Shown: positions 54,842-63,876 of the stretch, piece by piece
Layout: the number at the start of each line of letters is the position of its first letter
How positions within the stretch are numbered: position 1 is the stretch's first letter
Source of the DNA: CAVQBP01 sp964448105
GTDB taxonomy: Bacteria > Bacteroidota > Ignavibacteria > Ignavibacteriales > Ignavibacteriaceae
Reading direction: 5' to 3'
Assembly (NCBI GenBank): GCA_964448105.1
Contig: CAYUVK010000009.1
Coordinates: 9,582 to 73,581, forward strand
DNA: 64,000 nt
Notes under the pieces: generated by a model
Databases searched by the model: none
The model's input: only the letters and a program-made list of their open reading frames with translations
What the model was told of the DNA's origin: nothing
Program-made: the position numbers and the translations under genes

Positions 54842-55726
54842 CTAAAAAGAATTATTTCTCAAATCGATTCCCCATAAAAGTTTATTTCTTAAAGTTTCGA
54901 AATAGCTTGTTAAGGAGGTATGAATAAGCTTAAAGGGACGCTCACTCTTGCATATTTTCACTTCAAGTGGAGGAGGAAATGTAAATACCCTCTGCCCGTC
55001 ACAGTTTACCAGGACTTCTTTGTGAAAAGATCCGATCCGGATAGTAATTGTTTCATCTCCGGGCAATACTAATGGCCGCATTGTTAAGCTATGCGGAGAG
55101 ATGGGGCATAAAGTTATTACATCGGTTTTGGGACTTACAATGGGTCCGCCTGTTGAAATTGAATAGCCTGTTGAACCTGTAGGAGTTGCAATAATTAAAC
55201 CGTCTGCAGAAAATGTTGTAACATACTTGTCGCCGATAATGACTTCAAGCTCAATCATCTTAGGCCATCCGCCTTTATCAATCACAATATCGTTTATAGC
55301 ATAAAGTCTTTCGATTTTATGTCCTATACATTCACCTGTTATAACCATTCTTTCTTCGATTTCATAATTCCCTTCTTTAATTTCCTTGATAAAAACGTCC
55401 ATCTGGTTAATGTTTACTTCCGCAAGAAAACCGAGTTTGCCGAGATTAACACCTAAAACAGGTTTATTATGAAACTGTGCGCGGTAAGCTGTAGCAAGCA
55501 TAGTGCCGTCGCCGCCGATCGAAATAATCATATCACTTTTTTTACAGAGCTTATCACTATCAACAAATTTACTTTTATTTATTTTTCCTTTTATTAAATC
55601 TTTCTTTTCAGATATGATATCCATCAGCAAATAATCAAAACCATTTTCTTTTAAAGTTTTGACTAAAGTAGAAATAACTTCATAGACTTTTTCTTTTGTA
55701 ATATTTGCTACTATCCCGATTGTCAT
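54842..55726 (-). CDS. nadK: NAD kinase
   Basis: This 294-residue protein has the diagnostic GGDGTML at 71-77, the NLGKLGFLAEV segment, TPTGSTGYSISTGGPIVSP and the C-terminal VNCDGQRVF. It phosphorylates NAD to NADP with ATP or polyphosphate. The length is normal. The gene is followed by the thioredoxin-like gene 13 bases downstream on the same strand. It lies at the end of the gap holding the inverted-repeat element at 55796-55928. Confidence 0.96.
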   Translation of the reverse strand: MTIGIVANITKEKVYEVISTLVKTLKENGFDYLLMDIISEKKDLIKGKINKSKFVDSDKLCKKSDMIISIGGDGTMLATAYRAQFHNKPVLGVNLGKLGFLAEVNINQMDVFIKEIKEGNYEIEERMVITGECIGHKIERLYAINDIVIDKGGWPKMIELEVIIGDKYVTTFSADGLIIATPTGSTGYSISTGGPIVSPKTDVITLCPISPHSLTMRPLVLPGDETITIRIGSFHKEVLVNCDGQRVFTFPPPLEVKICKSERPFKLIHTSLTSYFETLRNKLLWGIDLRNNSF

Positions 55727-55795
55727 CTTATTCCAATAAAAAATTAGAACATGTAAAATTTATTTTATAAGAATCCACTATATATTTAACAATAC

Positions 55796-55928
55796 TTGTC
55801 ATTTATGGTCATTTTTAGTCAGTCGTTTCGCTGTCATTCATTTTCATTTGGCATTACAATCATTCAATTGTTCTAAGATAATAAGATTATAACTATCAAA
55901 TGACAATTTAAGGACCATTAAATGACAA
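55796..55928. repeat. MITE-like inverted-repeat element
   Basis: Terminal arms TTGTCATTTATGGTCATTTT (55796 onward) and AAGGACCATTAAATGACAA (55910-55928) are complements with a few differences, over about 25 bases. The 133-base element fills most of the gap between nadK and the glycosyltransferase. Inside are GTCATTCA and TCAAATGAC words in inverted orientation. No protein is encoded. The size and structure resemble a small non-autonomous transposable element. Confidence 0.6.
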
Positions 55929-55981
55929 CAAATGATTTTTTTGTATTTCCAATACATTTATATCCACAGCCTATTTTATTT

Positions 55982-56740
55982 TTACTTATTCCTCTTCAAC
56001 TCCCACAGCTTAGAATACTTTGTAAAAACATAAGCAGAGGAAAAAACAGCCAGAATAAAACCCTGAATTCCATCCAGGAAACCTCTTTTAATAATATACA
56101 TTTTTAAAAAGATGAAAAGAGGACGAAGAACCAAATCGGAAATTAAAAAAGATTTTCCTTTGTTAAAAAGTTCTTCTGCAGCTAAGGTAGTGTATCTGTT
56201 GAACTTAACAAAATAATGATGTATGGTTGGATCCGTATAGTGATTAATATCATTTTTGAGTTCACCTGTTCCGCCGTTTACAACAAGGTGTTCATGCACA
56301 TCGCTTTCGCTGAATTTAACTTCATTCTTATCAAAAAGACGGGTTACTCTTCCCGGGTACCACCCGCTGTGCTTAATCCATTTACCAAGGAAAAAAGCTC
56401 TTCTCGGAATTGAATATGCCGTATAAGCAGGTGAATCATTTTTGAATTTAATTATTTCGCCTGATAACCCGGATGTTAATTCTTCATCTGCGTCGATCCA
56501 TAAAATCCAGTCATTGGAAGACAGTGAAACAGCATGTAGTTTTGTTTTAGTATATCCCTTCCATTTTATAATATCATATTTAACTTGTGAAAATGATTTC
56601 ACTATCTCCAGGGTTTTGTCTTCCGAATTTTCATCAACTATTACTATAATTTCATCAATGCAGCCTAACTGGCTCTCAATACACCTGCGAATGTTAAGCT
56701 CTTCATTCTTTGCAATAACTATGGAAGATATTTTGAACAT
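55982..56740 (-). CDS. Glycosyltransferase family 2 (lipid A/LPS core type)
   Basis: This 252-residue protein has a GT-A fold: SSIVIAKNEELNIRRCIES, IIVIVDENSEDKTLEIV, the metal-binding WILWIDADEEL, and IPRRAFFLGKWIKHSGWYPGRVTRLF. This pattern matches WaaE/KdtX-like beta-glycosyltransferases of the LPS core. It is cytoplasmic or membrane-bound. The GT9 gene ends eight bases upstream, so the pair is an LPS core operon. The substrates are not determined. Confidence 0.9.
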   Translation of the reverse strand: MFKISSIVIAKNEELNIRRCIESQLGCIDEIIVIVDENSEDKTLEIVKSFSQVKYDIIKWKGYTKTKLHAVSLSSNDWILWIDADEELTSGLSGEIIKFKNDSPAYTAYSIPRRAFFLGKWIKHSGWYPGRVTRLFDKNEVKFSESDVHEHLVVNGGTGELKNDINHYTDPTIHHYFVKFNRYTTLAAEELFNKGKSFLISDLVLRPLFIFLKMYIIKRGFLDGIQGFILAVFSSAYVFTKYSKLWELKRNK

Positions 56741-56748
56741 TTTGATTT

Positions 56749-57894
56749 TTAATTAATCAGTTTATCAATTAATTTTTTTACTTCTTCGGGTTTTATCGTA
56801 TTAATATCCAGCCGTGAATTAAACCTGAATTCGACGGCATCAAAACTTTTGTTATCCATTAATTCAGACGGATAAAGATAATATGCACCATCAAATATTT
56901 CTTTCGGATAAGGATGAAACCTGTTATAGTAAGCCCCATTTGAAATACAAATAAACTGTGTATCAACAGCCGCTGCAAAATGAACTGCACTGGTTTCGTT
57001 GGAAATTAATAATTTCGCACCGGATAATAATTTAGCCATATCTGAAAGAGAAGTTAAACCTGATGTAATAAAGACCCTTTCGGATTTTAAGTTATCCCAA
57101 ATATATTGGGCAAGATTTATTTCTTTTTTAGAACCGTCAATTACAATATTCAAAGAAGTTTTATATAAAATATACCGTGCTGTTTCCAAAAAATTATTTA
57201 TATCCCATCTTCTTTCTTTAGTGCTTCCGCCGGGGAAAAGGACTATATAATCTTTCTCCGGTATATTATTAAAAGAAATATTTGTTACATCTATATAAGG
57301 TTTTTTAATACCAACTTCCGTTTCCAGCAACGTGTGAAAAAAATCTTTATTACGATAAAATTCGAATAAATTATTTTCATCGGAAGGAATGAGTCTTGTA
57401 TACCAATTATCCGAAAAAAGATTTCTTTTCCATTTTGCATGTTTGTCGGGAGAACCTGTATTCCCTATTCTTTCTTTAGCTTGTGTTGCTTTAATTATTT
57501 CATCACCATATAAGACTTCTCTCGAATATGTTGTCTCGATTGCAGTTTCAAATCCATAATCATGAATTTGTTTTAAGATTTTATACTTATATATTAAATT
57601 GTCGTAAAATTTTTTTCTATTGATCCAGATAAAGTTATCAATAATATCCTTGTCAAGATTTTCTGCTAATTGTTTCCATGCAATATTACCGCAGAGTGTA
57701 ATTTTATAATTATTAAATTTTGAACTTTCTTTTAATATCTTAATAAAGTTTCTAAAGAGGACATAATCACCAATCGCATCCAGTCTAACTATGAGCATAG
57801 TCCCGGGAACCTGTTCAACTTTCTTCATCTTTATAAAAGGATGAATAATTAAAAACATTAAGAAGTTAAACAGATTTTTTATCTTGATAAACAT
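56749..57894 (-). CDS. Glycosyltransferase family 9 (heptosyltransferase-like)
   Basis: This 381-residue protein has the GT-B heptosyltransferase pattern: MLIVRLDAIGDYVLFRNFI at the N-terminus, and LFPGGSTKERRWD plus LISNETSAVHFAAAVDTQFICIS at the C-terminus. It adds a heptose or related sugar to the LPS inner core. An N-terminal hydrophobic stretch (NLFNFLMFLIIHPF) may anchor it. The GT2 gene follows with an 8-base gap. Divergent from the OmpA/SPOR gene. Confidence 0.88.
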   Translation of the reverse strand: MFIKIKNLFNFLMFLIIHPFIKMKKVEQVPGTMLIVRLDAIGDYVLFRNFIKILKESSKFNNYKITLCGNIAWKQLAENLDKDIIDNFIWINRKKFYDNLIYKYKILKQIHDYGFETAIETTYSREVLYGDEIIKATQAKERIGNTGSPDKHAKWKRNLFSDNWYTRLIPSDENNLFEFYRNKDFFHTLLETEVGIKKPYIDVTNISFNNIPEKDYIVLFPGGSTKERRWDINNFLETARYILYKTSLNIVIDGSKKEINLAQYIWDNLKSERVFITSGLTSLSDMAKLLSGAKLLISNETSAVHFAAAVDTQFICISNGAYYNRFHPYPKEIFDGAYYLYPSELMDNKSFDAVEFRFNSRLDINTIKPEEVKKLIDKLIN

Positions 57895-58324
57895 TAATAA
57901 ACGATATTAATTCAACCCTGATTGGAGACTATATTTTTTGTATTGATTATAAAACCGGAAAACGAACATGAAAATAAATTTATATTATTTACATCACGAT
58001 ATGTAAAAAATTACAAATAAGTTAAATCAAAGATAAATATAAAAAACTACAATTAATTCTTATAAATATATTATTTCCAGCCGTCGGGGAATCGATAATT
58101 TTTTTCCCCGGGAATTAGAATTATTAATAAAAAATTCTTTAACTTCATACAGGACAAAAAATATTTTTAACCCGTGATGGGCAGCGTGCAATTTTCTTTT
58201 GTAGTCTTATTGCGATAAAGAAACCTAAAAGTATAAGATGTTAAACATACATCTCTTTAACAATTCTCATTTAAGTAGATTGTAAATTTATAAAAATTTC
58301 ATAAACAACATTAAAGACAGTATT
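57895..58324. other. Divergent intergenic region, no gene seen
   Basis: These 430 bases hold the promoters of the LPS genes and of the OmpA/SPOR gene. A short hairpin (CGGGGAA...TTCCCCG, 58084-58112) stands out in otherwise A/T-rich DNA. It could be a regulatory leader or repeat. No open reading frame of note is present. Confidence 0.5.
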
Positions 58325-60019
58325 ATGAAAAACCTCTACTTTATTTTAATCCTGCTATCATTATTTACAATAAATTCATACACTCAAATTAATAATTATT
58401 ACCACCCGTTTTCCGGTGCGCTAGGAATATCTGCTGAAGGCGGTTTTACATTATCGAGTACCGACTACTTAAATTCCGATTTAGGTTATATGGCCAAAGG
58501 CTCGGTTGAATATTTCTTCCCGTCATCAACAACAAGTGCTTTTGGCTTTAAATTTATGGGCAGCTTAGGTACAATAGCGGGTAATGACGGCAATAAAACC
58601 ACTTCGAGAATAAACAAATTTAACACAAAACTATACTTATTCGGCGCAGGTGCCGAATATAGTTTAAGTTTTGGTTTTGTTAATCCGTATGTTTTGGGAG
58701 GAGGCTACTACATTTCGTTTGACCCCCAAGACAACTCAGGAAATAAGCTTCCCCGCAATGCAGTGGCGGCTTACAAAACAAATGAAGTAAACTATACGGG
58801 AGAAGTTGGTGTAAAGTTTTTGTTATCTAAAAGTTTTTCGTTCAATATTGCAGGGGCAGCTTATATAAGCCCTAATGATAATTTGGATGATTTTGCAGGA
58901 GGAAGCGGGAATGATCTTTATTATTCACTTACTGCAGGTATTACATTTTTTGTTCAGCCTATAAGAGATAGTGATAATGACGGCGTTGATGATGACGAAG
59001 ATATGTGCCCTTTTACTCCGCCAGGAGTAAAAGTTGATATATTCGGATGCCCGATTGATTCGGACAAAGACGGAGTTCCCGATTATCTTGATAAATGTCC
59101 CAATACACCAATTAATGTTGCAGTAGATTTAGACGGCTGCCCGGTAGATACCGATCATGATGGTGTACCTGATTATCTTGATAATTGTCCCGGAACCCCA
59201 GCAATTGCCAAAGTAGATGAAACCGGGTGCCCGATTGACTCGGACAATGACGGGGTCCCCGATTATAAAGATAGATGCCCGGGTACCGCCACAGGCGTAA
59301 AGGTAGATTCGACAGGCTGCCCCGTCGTAGTTGGAACTTCTGAACAACCCAAAAATGAAGTTAATAAAGTTGTTTTAAATATCAGTACAAATTTTGATAC
59401 GGGAAGCTTCGCTCTTACTCCGAATGCTAAAAAAATACTTATAGATCTTGTAGATGTAATGAAGAAGAATCCTCAATCTAAATGGACAATAACAGGCTAC
59501 ACGGATAATGTTGGTCCGGAAAGAATAAATAAAAATATATCTCTTAAGAGAGCAAGCTCGGTTTTTATCTATTTCCTTTCAAACGGGTTGAGCAAAGACA
59601 GGTTTGAAGTATACGGCCTGGGATCCCAAGATCCTATCGGAAGCAATAAACTGGAATTTGGAAGAACTATAAATAGACGCGTTGAAATTGTAAATAAAGA
59701 CTATGTTAAACCAGCTGTACCGAAACAACCTATAATACCTTTAGAAAATGCAGCATACGATGACTCCAAAGACAAATTAGCCGATAATACAATTTTTACC
59801 GATGGAAATCTTTTTGCAATTCAAGTATCTTCTTGGAAAACAGAAAAGAAAGCCGAAAAGGAAGTAAAAAGATTAAAGAAGAAAGGGTATAATGCATTTG
59901 TATTCAAGTTTGAATCGCCAAATAAAAATGAGACCAGGTACAGGGTAAGAATCGGATATTTCCACACACTGGAGGATGCAGAAGGATATATTGAACAAAA
60001 TTTTGGTCCTAAAAAATGA
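58325..60019 (+). CDS. OmpA-family protein with TSP3 repeats and SPOR domain
   Basis: This 564-residue protein has a signal peptide (YFILILLSLFTINSYTQ). An N-terminal beta-barrel-like domain (about 25-215) is followed by about four calcium-binding thrombospondin type 3 repeats (DSDNDGVDDDEDMCP, DSDKDGVPDYLDKCP and similar, 216-335). The OmpA C-terminal peptidoglycan-binding domain is next (SLKRASSVFIYFLSNG, NRRVEIVNK). A final SPOR domain (FAIQVSSWKTEKKAEKEVKRLKKKGYNAFVF) ends it. OmpA plus SPOR on one protein gives two peptidoglycan contacts. It likely joins the outer membrane to the wall. It ends in TGA. Confidence 0.93.
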   Translation: MKNLYFILILLSLFTINSYTQINNYYHPFSGALGISAEGGFTLSSTDYLNSDLGYMAKGSVEYFFPSSTTSAFGFKFMGSLGTIAGNDGNKTTSRINKFNTKLYLFGAGAEYSLSFGFVNPYVLGGGYYISFDPQDNSGNKLPRNAVAAYKTNEVNYTGEVGVKFLLSKSFSFNIAGAAYISPNDNLDDFAGGSGNDLYYSLTAGITFFVQPIRDSDNDGVDDDEDMCPFTPPGVKVDIFGCPIDSDKDGVPDYLDKCPNTPINVAVDLDGCPVDTDHDGVPDYLDNCPGTPAIAKVDETGCPIDSDNDGVPDYKDRCPGTATGVKVDSTGCPVVVGTSEQPKNEVNKVVLNISTNFDTGSFALTPNAKKILIDLVDVMKKNPQSKWTITGYTDNVGPERINKNISLKRASSVFIYFLSNGLSKDRFEVYGLGSQDPIGSNKLEFGRTINRRVEIVNKDYVKPAVPKQPIIPLENAAYDDSKDKLADNTIFTDGNLFAIQVSSWKTEKKAEKEVKRLKKKGYNAFVFKFESPNKNETRYRVRIGYFHTLEDAEGYIEQNFGPKK

Positions 60020-60155
60020 TCGCTTGAAAGCACAGGTAAGGAGAAATATTTTTATAATTAAACTTTTCTGTTCCGGTGTCATTTAAAGGAAAGTAAGGAT
60101 GCCATGAATTACCATAAATTATTTCATAAGTTAATTATAAGTTTTTATATTTATT

Positions 60156-60437
60156 ATGAATAAGAATAGTTCTATAGAAGCAATCCCTGAACAATATAAA
60201 AAATTTTTTTGGGATGTCGATTTTGAAAGGCTTGATCTTAAAAAGCATCGAAAATTTATATTAGAAAGGTTTCTCAACTATGGAACCTTTGATACATTTA
60301 AATGGATTTTCAGAACATTTAATAATGATGAAGTGAAAGACTTTATAGATACAAAAGGGGTATATTCACTTACCAGGAACAGCTTGTACTTTTGGAGAAA
60401 AATAGCAAAAGAAAAAAGCTTGTGGAAAAACAATTAA
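60156..60437 (+). CDS. Small protein (DUF6922-like), probable antitoxin partner
   Basis: This 93-residue protein has a short helical pattern: FFWDVDFERLDLKKHRKFILERFLNYGTFDTFKWIFRTF. It resembles DUF6922 proteins, which precede AbiEii-type toxins in Bacteroidota. Its end overlaps the next gene by up to 46 bases, so translation is coupled. Antitoxin function is inference from context. It has no signal peptide. Confidence 0.75.
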   Translation: MNKNSSIEAIPEQYKKFFWDVDFERLDLKKHRKFILERFLNYGTFDTFKWIFRTFNNDEVKDFIDTKGVYSLTRNSLYFWRKIAKEKSLWKNN

Positions 60438-61057
60438 ACTTTACTATACTTGATAAAAAAAGGACAAAGTTGCTTCCTCTATTAAAAGAGTTTAAGAATG
60501 AATTTTATCTTGCCGGAGGAACGGGCTTAGCTCTACAAATAGGGCACAGGAAAAGTGAAGATTTTGACTTTTTTTCTTTTAAAAACTTTAACTTAAATAG
60601 TGTACAAGAAAAGGTTAATTTAGTATTTAAGAATTATTCCGTAAAAGTATTACAGTTTGAACCTGATACATTTACGATAATAATTGATGATGAAATAAAG
60701 ATATCCTTTTTTAATATCCAACAGAAAGTTTTACTTCCGATCCTGGAAAACGAATGGTTTAAGCTTTGCACTGATCTTGAAATAGGAGCAATGAAAATCG
60801 CAGCTTTATTGAGAGCAGCTTTTAGAGACTATGTTGATCTCTTCTTTTTATTGAAAAAATATAAGGTTGAAGATATTTTATTATTATGTGAAAAAAAATA
60901 CCCGGGATTTGAAAAATCTGTCTATCTTAAAGCTTTGTTAAGTTATGACGATATTGAAATTACTCCTATTCAATATATCGAGGGGTACGAAAGAAAACCT
61001 AAAGAAATTTTTGCTTTTATTGAAAAGCAAATCAAATTGTTTTTGACTAGTAAATAA
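60422..61057 (+). CDS. AbiEii/AbiGii-like nucleotidyltransferase, probable toxin
   Basis: GTG 60422 is preferred over TTG 60392 since the family start is close to LNFTILDKKRTKLLPLLKEF; either start overlaps the upstream gene. The protein (211 residues from GTG) shows the nucleotidyltransferase core FYLAGGTGLALQIGHRKSEDFDFFSF, with GGT and a D-F-D metal pair. AIKIAALLRAAFRDYVDLFFL-type helices (here MKIAALLRAAFRDYVDLFFL) follow. Such proteins are toxins of type IV-like pairs or phage-defence systems. It is complete and coupled to the DUF6922-like gene. Confidence 0.88.
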   Translation: MEKQLNFTILDKKRTKLLPLLKEFKNEFYLAGGTGLALQIGHRKSEDFDFFSFKNFNLNSVQEKVNLVFKNYSVKVLQFEPDTFTIIIDDEIKISFFNIQQKVLLPILENEWFKLCTDLEIGAMKIAALLRAAFRDYVDLFFLLKKYKVEDILLLCEKKYPGFEKSVYLKALLSYDDIEITPIQYIEGYERKPKEIFAFIEKQIKLFLTSK

Positions 61058-61132
61058 TATTTACCTCACCAATGTATTGAATAGAACTTTGGGATCCCTT
61101 ATCTTTTCAGCTAATATTTATTATTTTGGTAT

Positions 61133-63556
61133 ATGTCTAGATATTGTTTAGTGCTCATCCTTTTTGCCTTTTTAATCCCAATCGGCAAGTTGACTGCCCA
61201 ACTAGATAATATGACCCAGGAGGAGATAAAGAAAAAAGCAGAAGAGATGGGTTTTTCTACGGAAGATTATTTAAAGATGCTACAGCAGCAATCGCAGCTC
61301 ACTCAATCAAAGCTTAATGAAACGAACCAGCAAAGAGGAAAAGAAAATAAAGAGAAACAGGAAATTATTCCGCCTGTTAATAAACCGTTGAAATCATATT
61401 TTGTCCGGGCTTTTTCTGAAAGAGAAAATGCCGACAGCCTGCCTGCTTTCGGATATAATATTTTTTCAACGTCACCAACAGCTTTTATAACTTCTCTTAA
61501 TGTCCCCGTTCCAGTTAATTACGTTGTTGGTCCGGGGGATGAAATTGTAATTACGATGTGGGGCGAAACCCAGCTGGAGAGAACGCTCACGGTTAATAAA
61601 GAGGGAAATATATATATACCTGATGTCGGGCTGGTAAATGTAAATGGGCTCAGCATGCAAAGCTTAAAACGTAAGCTATATAATATACTTTCAAAAACTT
61701 ATTCTTCTCTAAATGTATCGGCAAAAGGTGAAGCAAAAACAAATTTAGATGTTTCGACAGGCACATTAAGAACCATAAAAGTTTATGTTCTCGGTGAAGT
61801 TAATAAACCCGGCGGGTATACACTCCCTTCCCTTTCAACTTCTTTTACGGCACTTTACTATTCGGGCGGGCCAACACTGAACGGATCATTAAGGAACATT
61901 AAAATATTGCGTAACGGGAAAACCATATCTGTAGTCGATCTATATGATTATCTAACACACGGGGATAAATCAAAAGATGTGCAGCTTGAAGATGAGGATA
62001 TAATTTTTATTCCTCCTGTCGGAGAAAGAGTTGCACTGGCGGGTGAAGTCTTCCGCCCGGCAATTTATGAATTGAAGGAAGGCGACCGGTTGAAAGATCT
62101 TTTAGAATATGCAGGCGGATTAAATTTTAATGCATATTATCAAAGAGTCCATATTGAAAGAATAATTCCTTTTAACCAGAGGAAAGACTTCACAAATAAT
62201 GTAATGGATATTGATCTTAATTTTTCTTCAGTAGAAGACTTAAGGAACAGCAATTATAGTCTTACAGATGGTGATGTGGTTAATGTCTTAAGTATTAGCA
62301 ATAAGCTTGAAAATAGAGTTACTATTCACGGGAAAGTAAGAAAACCGGGCATTTATGAACTTACTTCGAATTTAATGACTGTCAGGGATCTTATATATAA
62401 AGCGGACAGCCTGACTCCCGATGCTTTCAGAGAAAAAGGAATTCTGATAAGAACACATCCAAATGAAAAGCAGGAAGTTATTAATTTCAATATAAATAAA
62501 GCATTAACCGGCGACCCGTCTAATAACCTGATACTGGAAAACCGGGATGATGTAGAAGTATACAGCATAGAAAGATTTTTTCCTTCCCGCACTGTTGAAA
62601 TAGCCGGTGCAGTAAAATACCCGGGAGTTTATAAAAGATATCAAAATATGACGCTGACAGACCTGATAATCTTAGCAGGCGGACTTAGTGATTCGGCTAC
62701 TACAAAAGATATTGAAATAACTAGAATGGATACCACCAATCCAATTGTTTATTCAAATAAATTTATTATTTCCTTAACGGAAAATTATTGGGATAACCAT
62801 ATCAAAGAAAGATTTTATCTTGAAGATTACGACCGGGTTTTAATTAAACGGGATCCAACAAAATCTTTTAACCAGGTCGTTTCAATTTCCGGTGAGGTCC
62901 AATTTCCCGGTGCTTATACTCTTTTATATGAAGGAGAAAAAATTTATGATCTTATAAAGAGAGCAGGAAAATTTAAATCCACCGCATATACAGACGGAAT
63001 GTATGTTTACAGAAAGAATCCGATTTTCGCCAATGCACAGAAAGTTATAATACCGGATACATTAATAAGAAAAATAAAAGACATCCCTATTTATGATAGA
63101 GATCTTTTTAATAGGGAATATTCAAACAGGATACCCATTCTGTGGGATGATATACTTGAAGATACGAATTCAATATATAATATTCCTTTAGAACCGGGGG
63201 ATTCTCTTGTAGTGCCTAAAAACCCAAATCTTATTTACGTTGTTGGTGACGTAGGTATACCGGCTTCCGTTCCATACAAGAAGGGAGGGAGTTTAAGTTA
63301 TTACGTAAACCAAGCAGGCGGTTATACTGAAAATTCAGGTAAAGGTTACGAAATAGTTATTCTGCCTAACGGGAAAAAGTGGAATCCGTCCTCATGGTTC
63401 TTTATATCTAACCCCGAGATCCTTTCCGGGTCAACTATTATCGTTCCTACTTTGATAGAATCGGAGTCACAATTCTGGCCTATTATGAGGGATGTGGCGG
63501 CTGTGGTTACCTCAACTGCGGTTTTGATTCTGACTGTGAAAAGTCTATCGAAATAG
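61133..63556 (+). CDS. SLBB-domain polysaccharide export protein (Wza-like)
   Basis: This 807-residue protein has a signal peptide (LVLILFAFLIPIGKLTAQ) and a charged helical segment (QEEIKKKAEEMGFSTEDYLKML). A Poly_export domain follows (YVVGPGDEIVITMWGE, NKEGNIYIPDVG). Then come five or six SLBB domains (VYVLGEVNKPGGYTLPS, VALAGEVFRPAIYELKEGD, VTIHGKVRKPGIYELTS and others). The C-terminal ~20 residues are hydrophobic. It should export a capsular or exopolysaccharide across the outer membrane. It is longer than E. coli Wza because of extra SLBBs. The gene after it is partial at the window end. Confidence 0.93.
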   Translation: MSRYCLVLILFAFLIPIGKLTAQLDNMTQEEIKKKAEEMGFSTEDYLKMLQQQSQLTQSKLNETNQQRGKENKEKQEIIPPVNKPLKSYFVRAFSERENADSLPAFGYNIFSTSPTAFITSLNVPVPVNYVVGPGDEIVITMWGETQLERTLTVNKEGNIYIPDVGLVNVNGLSMQSLKRKLYNILSKTYSSLNVSAKGEAKTNLDVSTGTLRTIKVYVLGEVNKPGGYTLPSLSTSFTALYYSGGPTLNGSLRNIKILRNGKTISVVDLYDYLTHGDKSKDVQLEDEDIIFIPPVGERVALAGEVFRPAIYELKEGDRLKDLLEYAGGLNFNAYYQRVHIERIIPFNQRKDFTNNVMDIDLNFSSVEDLRNSNYSLTDGDVVNVLSISNKLENRVTIHGKVRKPGIYELTSNLMTVRDLIYKADSLTPDAFREKGILIRTHPNEKQEVINFNINKALTGDPSNNLILENRDDVEVYSIERFFPSRTVEIAGAVKYPGVYKRYQNMTLTDLIILAGGLSDSATTKDIEITRMDTTNPIVYSNKFIISLTENYWDNHIKERFYLEDYDRVLIKRDPTKSFNQVVSISGEVQFPGAYTLLYEGEKIYDLIKRAGKFKSTAYTDGMYVYRKNPIFANAQKVIIPDTLIRKIKDIPIYDRDLFNREYSNRIPILWDDILEDTNSIYNIPLEPGDSLVVPKNPNLIYVVGDVGIPASVPYKKGGSLSYYVNQAGGYTENSGKGYEIVILPNGKKWNPSSWFFISNPEILSGSTIIVPTLIESESQFWPIMRDVAAVVTSTAVLILTVKSLSK

Positions 63557-63876
63557 TTTTGGGATTGTTGTTTGTAGTTAGTTGTTCATGATGATGGATT
63601 TTTATACAAATCAATCATGATTTGTTAAAAGAGTATATGATTAGGATATTATTAATAATATCTGTGGTCAAGGCCAATTATTAATAGAGTAAATAAATGT
63701 TAGTCTATACAAAAGAAAAATCTAAATTGTCATTTCGACCGAAGGGAGAAATCTCAGATTTAGTTATTTGGGTCTGATATTTATGCCGGAGAAAATAAAT
63801 GGTTTACTATAGTGGTTTTAAATACCAATCAACTCCATAATTCGAAATTAATAACTATTAGCAAAGTTATAAAACA
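63557..63876. other. Intergenic gap with a TGTCATTTCGACC repeat
   Basis: The 320-base gap holds no gene that I can see. At 63728-63756 lies TGTCATTTCGACCGAAGGGA followed by GAAATCTCA, a sequence type dispersed widely between genes in Bacteroidota. The rest is A/T-rich and should contain the promoter for the following gene. Confidence 0.6.

Noticed and set aside
57895..58324. tRNA or small structured RNA in the large divergent gap
   Set aside because: Only one short hairpin is visible, with no cloverleaf or T-loop sequence.
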